Made by a program: the position numbers and the translations under genes
Notes under the pieces: generated by a model
The model's input: only the letters and a program-made list of their open reading frames with translations
What the model was told of the DNA's origin: nothing
Databases searched by the model: none
In this document: positions 7,082 to 14,743 of the stretch, in pieces
Layout of the letters: each line of letters starts with the position of its first letter
Numbering within the stretch: the stretch's first letter is position 1
From: JBGCFO01 sp045106955
GTDB lineage: Bacteria > Pseudomonadota > Alphaproteobacteria > Rickettsiales > Rickettsiaceae
DNA: 14,743 nt
Assembly (NCBI GenBank): GCA_045106955.1
Contig: JBGCFO010000030.1
Coordinates: 1-14,743, forward strand
Direction of reading: 5' to 3'

Positions 7082-7996
7082 ATGGGTATATTTGGAGCTT
7101 TAAAAAAAGCTTTAACAAAAAGTTCTAGCAAAATCTCTGATGGCATTGAATCAATTTTTTCTAAAAAACGCTTAGACGACGAAACATTGGAGGAGTTAGA
7201 AGAATTGCTTATATTATCAGATATGAGTAGTAACGCCGCATCTGAGCTTATTGAAAAATTAAGAAAAACAAAATTCAATAAAGAAATATCTGCTGATGAA
7301 ATAAAGTCGGAATTGGCTTTATTGATAAAAGACATTCTAACAGAAAATATTTCAGATCAAGATTGCTTAGAACTGCAAATTCATGCAAATAAACTTAATG
7401 TAATTCTCGTATGCGGAGTTAATGGCAATGGAAAAACAACCACTATAGGAAAACTAGCTAATTACTTTTGTTCAAACGGAAAAAAAGTTGCTATTGCCGC
7501 ATGCGATACATTTAGAGCAGCTGCCATAGAGCAGTTACAACATTGGAGCAATAAAGCATTATTTATTACTGGCCAATCAAATTCCGATCCTGCCAGTGTA
7601 GCCTATAAGGCTATGATACAATCTAAAGAAAATGGCATTGATATTCTATTTATCGATACAGCTGGAAGGCTTAATAATCAAACAAATTTGATGAATGAAT
7701 TAGCTAAAATCATCAGAACAATTAAAAAAATTGATAATAGCGCGCCGCATTATCGAATGTTAACATTAGATGCAACTACTGGACAAAATGCTTATAATCA
7801 AGTAGAACAATTTAGTAAGATTGCCAATATTAATAGCTTAGTTGTAACAAAATTAGATGGAACAGCTAAAGCGGGTGCGTTGGTAGGTATTGTAAAAAAA
7901 TTCCATCTACCAATACACTACATTGGGATTGGCGAAAAAGTCGAAGATTTAAAACCTTTTGATTCAGAAGCTTTTTCAAAGGCATTAATTAATTAA
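7082..7996 (+). CDS. ftsY: Signal recognition particle receptor FtsY
   Basis: SRP-family GTPase that receives SRP-bound ribosomes at the cytoplasmic membrane for membrane-protein insertion. It has the N-domain helical bundle (~25-95), the P-loop GVNGNGKTTTIGKLA (112-126), DTFRAAAIEQL (142-152), DTAGR (192-196), DATTGQ (230-235), the guanine-specificity motif TKLDGTAKAG (256-265) and GIGEKVEDLKPF (282-293). At 304 residues it lacks the long acidic A domain of E. coli FtsY, as is normal in Rickettsiales-type proteins; the short basic N-terminal helix (FGALKKALTK) likely contacts lipid. It sits between the exported TPR-like gene and tyrS and is probably cotranscribed with both. Confidence 0.96.
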   Translation: MGIFGALKKALTKSSSKISDGIESIFSKKRLDDETLEELEELLILSDMSSNAASELIEKLRKTKFNKEISADEIKSELALLIKDILTENISDQDCLELQIHANKLNVILVCGVNGNGKTTTIGKLANYFCSNGKKVAIAACDTFRAAAIEQLQHWSNKALFITGQSNSDPASVAYKAMIQSKENGIDILFIDTAGRLNNQTNLMNELAKIIRTIKKIDNSAPHYRMLTLDATTGQNAYNQVEQFSKIANINSLVVTKLDGTAKAGALVGIVKKFHLPIHYIGIGEKVEDLKPFDSEAFSKALIN

Positions 7997-8013
7997 ACAT
8001 CAACTAAATTAAT

Positions 8014-9258
8014 ATGTACAATAATTTTATAGATGAATTCATTGATCGTGGATACTATTATCAATGTAGCAATCTAGATCTTTTAAGGGATGAGGTGTCA
8101 AAAAAAAAGATTGTTGCTTATGTAGGATTTGACTGCACAGCAAAATCCTTGCATGTAGGTAACTTAATGCAAATTATGATACTGAAGTTATTGCAAAAAC
8201 ATGGTCATACTCCAATTATTATAGTAGGTGGTGCTACGACAAAAATAGGCGACCCCACTGGGAAAGATAAAATGCGACAGCTCATCTCAGACGAGATAAT
8301 CGCAGAAAATATGAATGGCATCAAAAAGTCATTATCCAAATTCATTCAATTTGATAAAAAAGAAAATAGCGCAATAATTCTCAATAATTCTGAATGGTTA
8401 GATAAAATCAATTACATACAATTCTTACGCGATTATGGCAAATTATTTTCTGTAAATCGTATACTTAGCATAGAATCAATAAAAACAAGATTAGAAAGAG
8501 AAGAGCATTTAACATTTCTAGAATTTAATTATATGTTGCTTCAATCATATGATTTTTATCATCTACATACCCATTATGATTGCAGTTTACAATTTGGCGG
8601 AAGTGATCAATGGGGGAACATAATAACTGGGTTAGATTTTATCAAAAAACTTACAGGGAATAATGTGCACGCTATAACTACGCCATTGCTTACAACTGCA
8701 TCTGGAGCAAAGATGGGCAAGTCTATTTCTGGCGCAATATGGATTAATGAAAATATGCTTTCCCCGTATGATTATTATCAATACTGGCGCAATACCGAAG
8801 ATGCTGATGTTGTTAAATTTGCTAAATTATACGCAGAATTCTCAGTCGAACAACAAAAAGAGTTTGAATTATTATCAGAAACAAATATCAATGAAGCAAA
8901 AAAACGATTAGCATTTGAACTAACTAAAATATGCCATGGTGTCGATAATGCTAATGATGCTCTTGAAACTGCTGTAAAGCTATTTGAACAGAATGTAGCT
9001 AGCGAAAATCTTCCTACAATCATTTTAACAAAAAATGAATTAGAAGACGGGGTCTTTATATATGATATTATACTAAGATCCAAAATAACTGATTCTAAAT
9101 CAGAAGGTCGTAGAATTATCAGAGGTCGCGGAGTTAAGCTAAATGATGAAACCGTGTTAGATGAAAACAAAAAGATTGACTCAACAAATCTACAAGATGA
9201 TCAAATACTTAAATTATCTATTGGTAAAAAAAAACATATTTTAATTAAATTAAATTGA
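8014..9258 (+). CDS. tyrS: Tyrosyl-tRNA synthetase
   Basis: Class I aminoacyl-tRNA synthetase charging tRNA-Tyr with tyrosine in the cytosol. The Rossmann core shows YVGFDCTAKSLHVGN (36-50), where HVGN is the HIGH motif; GGSDQWGN (195-202), the tyrosine/ATP pocket motif of TyrRS; and KMGKS (233-237) as the KMSKS loop. A C-terminal S4-type RNA-binding domain (~345-410) includes SEGRRIIRGRGVKLN. The length of 414 is normal for a bacterial TyrRS. The start is 17 bp after the ftsY stop, without a visible Shine-Dalgarno, and murA follows after 18 bp, so it lies within the operon. Confidence 0.97.
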   Translation: MYNNFIDEFIDRGYYYQCSNLDLLRDEVSKKKIVAYVGFDCTAKSLHVGNLMQIMILKLLQKHGHTPIIIVGGATTKIGDPTGKDKMRQLISDEIIAENMNGIKKSLSKFIQFDKKENSAIILNNSEWLDKINYIQFLRDYGKLFSVNRILSIESIKTRLEREEHLTFLEFNYMLLQSYDFYHLHTHYDCSLQFGGSDQWGNIITGLDFIKKLTGNNVHAITTPLLTTASGAKMGKSISGAIWINENMLSPYDYYQYWRNTEDADVVKFAKLYAEFSVEQQKEFELLSETNINEAKKRLAFELTKICHGVDNANDALETAVKLFEQNVASENLPTIILTKNELEDGVFIYDIILRSKITDSKSEGRRIIRGRGVKLNDETVLDENKKIDSTNLQDDQILKLSIGKKKHILIKLN

Positions 9259-9264
9259 TAATAA

Positions 9265-9270
9265 GAGAGG
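9265..9270 (+). promoter_or_regulatory. Ribosome binding site fixing the TTG start of murA
   Basis: GAGAGG ends 6 nt before the TTG at 9277. No ATG in frame lies near the expected N-terminus, so this site decides the unusual start codon. Confidence 0.7.
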
Positions 9271-9276
9271 TAAAAT

Positions 9277-10557
9277 TTGGATAGTCTAATCATTAGAGGC
9301 GGAAAGCCAATTATTGGGAAAATTAAAATTAGCGGCTCTAAAAATGCTACTCTTCCAATATTACTTTCTACACTCCTTACAACAAAAAATATTACAATAG
9401 CAAACGTACCAAAACTCAAAGATATTTATACAGCTCTAGAACTCATTAAACATCATGGAGGAGAAGTATCTTTACAAAATCTTGATGACGAATTATCCGT
9501 GACAATTAACTGCTGCAATATTGATAATTTTAAATCTCCGTATGAAATTGTTAAAAAAATGCGTGCATCGATATGGGCTCTAGCTCCAATTCTCACGCGT
9601 TTTGGCGTTGCAAAAGTTTCATTGCCTGGAGGTTGCGCTATTGGAGCTCGTCAAGTGGATCTACATCTAGATGTATTACGCTCAATGGGAGCATCTATCA
9701 CAATTGAACATGGTTATATCAATGCTAAAGTAGCCAGTGAAAGATTAGAAGCCATTGCATTTCATTTTGATAGAGTTTCTGTAGGAGCAACAATTACAGG
9801 TATTATGGCAGCTGTATTTGCAAATGGTACTACGACATTATCAAATTGCGCTATTGAACCAGAAATATCAGATCTATGTAATTTCCTTAATTCTATTGGA
9901 GCAAAAATCAACAATATCGGATCCAAAGATCTATATATTACAGGGGTAGAATCTTTAGGCGAGACAAAAGATGAATACAGAGTCATTGAAGATCGCATAG
10001 AAGCTGGTACTTATATGATTGGGGCAATTATGACAAAAGGCAATGTAGATATTATTGGCGCATCTGCATTGAGATTAGGAAGTGTTATATCAAAACTACA
10101 AGATGCTGGAGCTCTGATCTCTATAAAATCAAACGATGTTATAAATGTTAGGTATAATGGGCAAATTAATTCAGTAGACATGCAAACAAATCCTTATCCT
10201 GGATTTCCAACAGATCTACAAGCTCAATTTATGGCTCTGATGACAATTAGCAATGGAACATCAACTATCACAGAAAACATCTTTGAAAACCGCTTTATGC
10301 ATGTTTTGGAACTATGTCGAATGGGAGCTGATATTCAAATACAAGGCAAATGCGCAATAATTAGTGGAATCGCACAATTAAGCGGTAGCGATGTAATAGC
10401 AAGCGACCTTAGAGCTTCTGGCGCTCTTGTTTTATCTGGATTAGTTGCTAATGGATACACGAAAATAGCTCGCATTTACCATTTAGATAGGGGATATCAA
10501 GATTTAGAGCATAAATTATCATCTTGCGGAGCTGAGATAAAACGCAATAATACCTAG
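9277..10557 (+). CDS. murA: UDP-N-acetylglucosamine 1-carboxyvinyltransferase MurA
   Basis: Transfers enolpyruvate from PEP to UDP-GlcNAc, the first committed step of peptidoglycan synthesis in the cytosol. The enolpyruvyl transferase fold is complete at 426 residues. Key residues: Lys22 in ISGSKNATLP, the catalytic Cys120 in LPGGCAIGARQVDLHL (the residue alkylated by fosfomycin; some resistant lineages have Asp), PGFPTDLQAQ with the catalytic Asp near 305, and ENRFMHVLEL near the C-terminus. The start is TTG 9277, supported by GAGAGG 6 nt upstream and by the normal N-terminus (SLIIRGGKPI). It is the last gene of the tight plus-strand run. Its presence argues the organism retains at least some peptidoglycan. 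Confidence 0.97.
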   Translation: MDSLIIRGGKPIIGKIKISGSKNATLPILLSTLLTTKNITIANVPKLKDIYTALELIKHHGGEVSLQNLDDELSVTINCCNIDNFKSPYEIVKKMRASIWALAPILTRFGVAKVSLPGGCAIGARQVDLHLDVLRSMGASITIEHGYINAKVASERLEAIAFHFDRVSVGATITGIMAAVFANGTTTLSNCAIEPEISDLCNFLNSIGAKINNIGSKDLYITGVESLGETKDEYRVIEDRIEAGTYMIGAIMTKGNVDIIGASALRLGSVISKLQDAGALISIKSNDVINVRYNGQINSVDMQTNPYPGFPTDLQAQFMALMTISNGTSTITENIFENRFMHVLELCRMGADIQIQGKCAIISGIAQLSGSDVIASDLRASGALVLSGLVANGYTKIARIYHLDRGYQDLEHKLSSCGAEIKRNNT

Positions 10558-10562
10558 ATTAT

Positions 10563-10593
10563 AATAATTTTTTTTACTAATAATAGAAATTAT
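10563..10593 (+). terminator. Possible weak AT hairpin with T-run after murA
   Basis: aataattt and aaattatt can pair across a ~15-nt loop just after the murA stop, and a nine-T run lies in the 5' arm/loop at 10568-10576. The stem has no G/C pairs, so this is at best a weak terminator. The rest of the 116-bp gap before the symporter-kinase gene is AT-rich, and I see no convincing promoter in it. Confidence 0.2.
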
Positions 10594-10673
10594 TGTTAAT
10601 TTTCACTATACATTTACAACATATTTTATTAACTTAGAAGTGATAAAGTAATTTAAGTTTTTTAGATAATGTC

Positions 10674-13448
10674 ATGGCATTTAATTTAGATATCGCAATA
10701 TTTATCCTATTTCTAGTAGTAAATTTATTAGTTGGCTTAAAACACGGAAAAAATGTACATAACATCAAAGATTATGCAGTAGGAAATAGAGTATTTTCAA
10801 AAACTGCGTTAGTATCAACAATAGTAGCTACATGGCTAAGCGGAAGCGGTTTTTTTGTGATTTTATCTAAAACATATAGCAATGGTATAAACTATTTATT
10901 TCCGTATTTATCTATGGTAATTAACTTGTGGATTGTATCGTATTTTATAATACCAAGATTAAAGGGTTTTATAGGAAATCTGTCCGTAGCAGAATCAATG
11001 GGTAAGGTATATGGTAAAAACATAAGAATCATAAGCGCTATAGCTGGTTTTATAGGTAGCGTAGGCATGGTTGGTGTACAATTTAAGGTATTTGGCACTA
11101 TTGTGAATTATTTTCTTGGAATGCCATCAGGATTTGCAATAGTATTCGCAGGTTTTATTGTAATTATTTATTCTGCCTTTGGTGGAATTAAATCTGTAAC
11201 TTATACAGATATAGTACAATTTATTACATTTGCATTTGTTATGCCTCTGATAGGTATCATTATATGGTATAAATCTGGTTTTAATACATCGATGCTTAAT
11301 AATTCCTTACAACAACCAATATTTCAATATAAATATATTTTATCAAGAGCAAATCCAGAATTCTTTAATACAATAAGTTTAGCTATATGCTGGGCAATAC
11401 CTAGTATGGATCCAGCATATTACCAAAGAATGATAATCTCTAGAAGCATTCACCAAACAAAACAAGCATTTAATACAGCTGCATTTATCATACTTGCTGT
11501 TAAAGTGATTACATTTTGGATTCCATTGTTGATGTATAGTATTAATCCTAATCTTCAAGTAAATCAAGTTTTACCATATATAATTGATAATTATGCTATA
11601 ACTGGCCTTAAAGGTATGATTATTATAGGCGTAACGGCTATGTCAATGTCTACCGCAGATTCTCATTTAAACGCATCATCGATATTATTTGCTCATGATT
11701 TTTGTAAACCTTTAAAACTTAGGTTTGCAAGTGAATTGGTACTATCTAGACTCTTTACTGTTGTCTGTGGCATTGCAGCGCTATTTCTCGCGTTATCTGA
11801 TATGGATATACTAGGCATAGCAATAATGGGTAGTAATTTTTATATGCCTATAGTAACCGTTCCATTGTTAATGTTAATTTTTGGATTTCGTAGCTCATCT
11901 AAATCTATTTTTATAGGCATGGCAGCAGGATTCATTACAGTTATATTTTGCATTTGCTATATTTCACTTAATGCACTTTTACTAGGAATGTTGGCTAATG
12001 TCATATTTTTATTGGCTAGTCACTATTTATTAAAACAAAAAGGAGGTTGGGTTGGAGTTCTAGATCCTGAGTCATTGAATCAAATAAGATTAGAGCGCAG
12101 TAGAAAAATACATTCATTAATTAACGATATAAAGCAATTTAGTTTGATAAAATACTTAGTACAAAATCGCCCTAAGCATGATTCTGTATATAGTTTTTTT
12201 GGAATATTTTGCTTTATGACAACTATCTCAAGTATATATCTAACGCATGAGTTTCAAATCAAAAGCGAACATAGCATCATATTGCATATATACCAAACGA
12301 TGTTAGTTATTTCTTCTTTCTTTATGCTTTGGTATATGTGGTCACCAAGATTAAAGCATCCTGTAGTGGTTGGTTTTGTATGGCATTTTTCATTAATATA
12401 TATGCTAGTATTTTGTGGTAGTTTTTTTCTATTGCTTAGCAATTTTGGAAAATTTGAACTAGCAATATTCACGTTAAACCTAATCATATTGTTCATTTTA
12501 ACCAAATGGCAAATACTAGGAGTGATAATAGCTATAGGAATTATTTGTGCAAATATTTTGTATAAATATATATTTGCTACATCAATTATAATCACTCTTG
12601 GAAGTGGATATTTTAATGTGATTTATGCTTTGTTGTTATCTAGTGCTGCCTTGATAGCATTTATTAAACCTAAGCAAGAGCAATATGCATTAGTAGCAAC
12701 AAAAAATTATCTACTTGATAATAATGTGAATATCAAAGGAAAAGAATTGAGATCTGCATTAGCATTAAAAGAAGAATTCATTCGTAATATTCATAGTGAA
12801 ATCAACAATCCTTTGACAAGTATTTGCAGCATGTCCGAAACATTATTAGAAAAATATTCTAATCTCACTGAAAAATATAGAATGGAAGCAATATTAGAAA
12901 TTGTTAAGGGTTCTAGAAGTTTAGAAAGTTTATCATCGAATATCTCTGATTTATCCTCATTGTCTAATGCCAAAGTAGATTTGAAAATGGAAGAAGGCAA
13001 TATATCTAATATATTAAAAGAAGCTATTGATACAACATATAAAATTTATGGCAATACAAAAAATCAAAAGTTATCAATGAAAATTGAGGAAAATCTAATG
13101 ATCAATTGTAATAAATATTATATATCTAGAACATTTTCTAATTTAATAATAAATGCCTTAAAATATTGTCAAAATGGAAACATCGTAATCACTCTAAAAC
13201 AAAAACATTATGATATACAATTTGCTATTACAGATGAAGGTTTAGGTATTCCGGTAAAAGAACTAGAATCAATCTTTGAGCCATTTAAAGTGAGCTCTAA
13301 AACTCAATCTATAGCTGGCAATAGAGGCGTAGGGTTAGCATTTTGTAAAAAAGTTATAGAATTGCATCGGGGAAAAATTTGGGCAGAAAATAATACTGGA
13401 ATGCCTAACCAAAAAGGCAGTTGCTTTAAATTTATCTTGCCAATTTGA
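10674..13448 (+). CDS. Sodium:solute symporter-histidine kinase fusion with altered phosphoacceptor box
   Basis: 924 residues. Residues 1-~450 are an SSS-family transporter (PutP-like, ~12-13 helices), with LSGSGFF in the first core helix, AFGGIKSVTYTDIVQF (the family signature) and a YQRMIISRS segment. A charged linker follows, then a second membrane region (~500-665, six or seven helices) resembling input domains of CqsS/LqsS-type kinases. The kinase core has a DHp helix from ~695, an N-box NLIINALKY, G1 DEGLGIP (854-860), an F-box IFEPF, and G2 GNRGVGLAF (~882-890). The DHp box reads FIRNIHSEINNPL: against the usual SHEINNPL, His707 and Ser708 are swapped, leaving Ser at the phosphoacceptor position. 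There is no receiver domain and no adjacent response regulator. Related SSS-kinases (CbrA-like) couple nutrient sensing to signalling; the substrate here is unknown. Confidence 0.88.
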   Translation: MAFNLDIAIFILFLVVNLLVGLKHGKNVHNIKDYAVGNRVFSKTALVSTIVATWLSGSGFFVILSKTYSNGINYLFPYLSMVINLWIVSYFIIPRLKGFIGNLSVAESMGKVYGKNIRIISAIAGFIGSVGMVGVQFKVFGTIVNYFLGMPSGFAIVFAGFIVIIYSAFGGIKSVTYTDIVQFITFAFVMPLIGIIIWYKSGFNTSMLNNSLQQPIFQYKYILSRANPEFFNTISLAICWAIPSMDPAYYQRMIISRSIHQTKQAFNTAAFIILAVKVITFWIPLLMYSINPNLQVNQVLPYIIDNYAITGLKGMIIIGVTAMSMSTADSHLNASSILFAHDFCKPLKLRFASELVLSRLFTVVCGIAALFLALSDMDILGIAIMGSNFYMPIVTVPLLMLIFGFRSSSKSIFIGMAAGFITVIFCICYISLNALLLGMLANVIFLLASHYLLKQKGGWVGVLDPESLNQIRLERSRKIHSLINDIKQFSLIKYLVQNRPKHDSVYSFFGIFCFMTTISSIYLTHEFQIKSEHSIILHIYQTMLVISSFFMLWYMWSPRLKHPVVVGFVWHFSLIYMLVFCGSFFLLLSNFGKFELAIFTLNLIILFILTKWQILGVIIAIGIICANILYKYIFATSIIITLGSGYFNVIYALLLSSAALIAFIKPKQEQYALVATKNYLLDNNVNIKGKELRSALALKEEFIRNIHSEINNPLTSICSMSETLLEKYSNLTEKYRMEAILEIVKGSRSLESLSSNISDLSSLSNAKVDLKMEEGNISNILKEAIDTTYKIYGNTKNQKLSMKIEENLMINCNKYYISRTFSNLIINALKYCQNGNIVITLKQKHYDIQFAITDEGLGIPVKELESIFEPFKVSSKTQSIAGNRGVGLAFCKKVIELHRGKIWAENNTGMPNQKGSCFKFILPI

Positions 13449-13582
13449 TTATAATTTATAGAAATTTTAGATGCATTAAATCTAATCCTTACTGCTTATT
13501 AGACTTGCTAAACATGTAGTTTATAGCAACCTTCTTTGATTTGGTAAGAATCTTTGGGTAGTGCATAGATATGACATATCTT

Positions 13583-13848
13583 CTATTTCTTCTTTTGTAA
13601 CTTTTTTAAGTAATGAAGCAACTTCCAAAACAAACCATTTTCACTACATTCTCTTGTATCTTGTATATATGGTGTGCCAATTGCCGTATTCCAGGCAAAT
13701 CTCCTCAAGATACACCAGTTCTTAAAATGTATAACACTACGCAGAAAAAACTATAATTACTAACTTTGACAGGACGACTGCTTTTTTGCTTTGTTTTCTT
13801 CAGATTTGATTCTATCAAATCTTGAAATTTATATCCAAAACTTAACAT
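13583..13848 (-). pseudogene. Decayed IS5-family transposase N-terminal fragment
   Basis: On the minus strand, one frame from 13848 reads MLSFGYKFQDLIESNLKKTK, then RPVKVSNYSFFCVVLYILRTGVS and a stop (13705-13707). This matches the N-terminal DUF4096-type region of IS5-family (IS1031/ISL2-like) transposases, which typically read GRPxKVxN...ILYVLRTGxxWRDLP. The TGA falls where the conserved Trp is expected, with GDLPG directly after it. The similarity then moves to another frame: WNTAIGTPYIQ and ECSENGLFWKLLHYLKK, matching the RRWSENGLFWKLL-type segment. A nonsense mutation and a frameshift therefore both interrupt the gene, and no DDE catalytic region follows. No intact terminal inverted repeats were identified. 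Confidence 0.65.
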
Positions 13849-14103
13849 GTTCTCAGTTTTATATCAATTATTTTGTCAAGCAGTACCATAGTATCATTGA
13901 TTTCTGATGTTTGCTTAATAAATATCTGAATAATTTAGAGCAAATTCTTGGAAAGCTGAAGGTTACCTTCATAATCTCTAGTTTGCTTTTATTAAGATTA
14001 ACTATTTTTGTATAAGGCACAATAATAAATATTTAATAATACAACTATAAATTATAATGTTACTTTCCAGTGAATTAGTAAATTTTTGATAAAAAATAAA
14101 CTT

Positions 14104-14119
14104 TGGCACGATTTATGCT
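14104..14119 (+). promoter_or_regulatory. Sigma54-like -24/-12 promoter before the right-edge gene
   Basis: TGGCAC-N5-ATGCT closely fits the sigma54 consensus TGGCAC-N5-TTGCW, with GG and GC exactly 10 nt apart. The predicted start near 14130 gives a ~40-nt leader. The same stretch can also be read as a sigma70 promoter, TTGGCA (14103-14108), 16 nt, TATTTA (14125-14130), so the sigma factor is undecided, but a promoter here is likely. Confidence 0.45.
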
Positions 14120-14169
14120 GTTACTATTTACAGATAATAATTTTAATTTAAATATATAAGAAATTTAAT

Positions 14170-14743
14170 ATGCCTTACATTATAGGGGTTCGTTCTAATA
14201 GATCAGCTCAAGAAGCTGTAAGTAATACATTAGCTAAAGCAGGTGTAAGTGGTGCGATAGGTGATCAATTTGATGCATTTTTCAACGGACAATCCATAAC
14301 ATCACATACTTCTAGTGTAATTTCATCGAGCATAGAATATCAAACTACTAACAATAAATTACACATTGTTTCTAATGATATTAATACAGCCTTTCCGATT
14401 CTTCATAATGGTAAAATATTATATAGCGTAGGCGGTATCCAAGCTCAACAAGTTATGAGTTCAGATGGACGTCTGACAGTTCAATTGGCAAACGAAGCTA
14501 AAGTTCTTTATATACCAACTGAAGATGGTAAAATCGCAAATGATACTATATTAAATGAAAGTGCACTTAGAAATATTCAGGCAGATTCACATCAAACAAG
14601 CTCGCCTCAAAAAACAACAGAAATAAAAATGAGTGGTAATATATCAAAATCATCTGAGATTAAAGGAGCATCTGAGACTGTTTTTTGGAACAATACGTCT
14701 CATCTAGAAAATGATGGAGATTATGCTATATTGCCAGATTCAA
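14170..14743 (+). CDS. Uncharacterised Ser/Thr/Asn-rich protein, partial (C-terminus off the right edge)
   Basis: An open frame of 191 codons from ATG 14170 runs off the right edge. It starts MPYIIGVRSNRSAQEAVSNT, has no signal peptide or membrane helix, and is rich in Ser, Thr, Asn, Gln and Ile. Residues ~5-40 look helical (RSAQEAVSNTLAKAG); ~45-130 look beta-rich with a repeated-turn feel (KILYSVGG, GRLTVQLANEAKVLYIP); from ~135 it is low-complexity and polar. I do not recognise a family. It stands alone behind about 720 bp of decayed DNA with its own promoter. An unannotated secreted effector or surface protein would fit an intracellular bacterium, but that is speculation. The weak AAGAAA upstream and absence of an earlier in-frame start support this ATG. 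Confidence 0.7.
   Translation, partial: MPYIIGVRSNRSAQEAVSNTLAKAGVSGAIGDQFDAFFNGQSITSHTSSVISSSIEYQTTNNKLHIVSNDINTAFPILHNGKILYSVGGIQAQQVMSSDGRLTVQLANEAKVLYIPTEDGKIANDTILNESALRNIQADSHQTSSPQKTTEIKMSGNISKSSEIKGASETVFWNNTSHLENDGDYAILPDS

Larger units (their letters stand above)
13449..14169. other. Gene-poor 721-bp region with decayed sequence
   Basis: No intact reading frame of plausible length is seen on either strand. The middle holds a broken IS5-like transposase (13583-13848, minus). To its right, short minus-strand frames interrupted by stops (for example one reading EINDTMVLLDKIIDIK near 13854-13919) suggest further decayed coding sequence of unknown origin. An imperfect palindrome (ttgctaaac/gtttatagcaa, 13505-13529) and a 7-bp inverted repeat (13957-13971) are present. 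The right end holds the promoter of the gene at 14170. Confidence 0.6.

Noticed and set aside
10590..10673. Promoter for the symporter-kinase gene
   Set aside because: Several TTGTTA, TATACA and TTTACA hexamers exist but no pair has acceptable spacing, so no specific site is claimed.
13802..13822. Perfect 9-bp inverted repeat agatttgat/atcaaatct
   Set aside because: It falls within the transposase remnant where it encodes the conserved-looking QDLIESNL, so the symmetry is probably a by-product of codons.

Overview
The window looks like a chromosomal segment of an AT-rich alphaproteobacterium with a reduced genome, probably an obligate intracellular lineage of the Rickettsiales or Holosporales type. 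The basis is the strong A/T codon bias, compact Rickettsiales-like versions of FtsY, LpxB, MurA and TyrS, few clear Shine-Dalgarno sites, and a decayed insertion sequence. Genes for lipid A (lpxB) and peptidoglycan (murA) suggest a Gram-negative envelope is still being made. The taxonomic placement is inference; no rRNA gene or other marker is present.

Layout. (1) 1-459, minus: the 5' part of an uncharacterised helical protein whose pattern weakly recalls the flagellin/FlgL N-terminal domain, with its own RBS and a good sigma70-type promoter (519-547). (2) 460-717: intergenic, with that promoter, two perfect inverted repeats and an unexplained GC-richer block. (3) 718-2336, minus: a two-gene overlapping operon, ruvX followed by a short glucose-6-phosphate isomerase. 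(4) 2381-10557, plus: a tightly packed run of six genes: a membrane protein resembling only the membrane half of EptA-type phosphoethanolamine transferases, lpxB (4-bp overlap), an exported TPR-like solenoid protein behind its own strong promoter, ftsY, tyrS, and murA (TTG start with a good RBS). (5) 10674-13448, plus: a 924-residue fusion of a sodium:solute symporter, a second multi-helix membrane region and a histidine kinase core. Its DHp box has His and Ser swapped, so Ser sits where the phosphoacceptor His is expected. (6) 13449-14169: about 720 bp without an intact gene, holding a decayed minus-strand IS5-like transposase fragment and, just before the next gene, a promoter with sigma54-like -24/-12 spacing. 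(7) 14170-14743, plus: the 5' part of an unrecognised Ser/Thr/Asn-rich protein.

How it fits together. The central plus-strand block is envelope and housekeeping: lipid A disaccharide synthesis, a periplasmic scaffold-like protein, SRP-receptor targeting, tyrosyl-tRNA charging and the first committed peptidoglycan step. No complete new multi-gene system is evident. The most unusual items are the fused symporter-kinase with the altered His box, the catalytic-domain-less EptA-like gene coupled to lpxB, and the uncharacterised genes at both edges.
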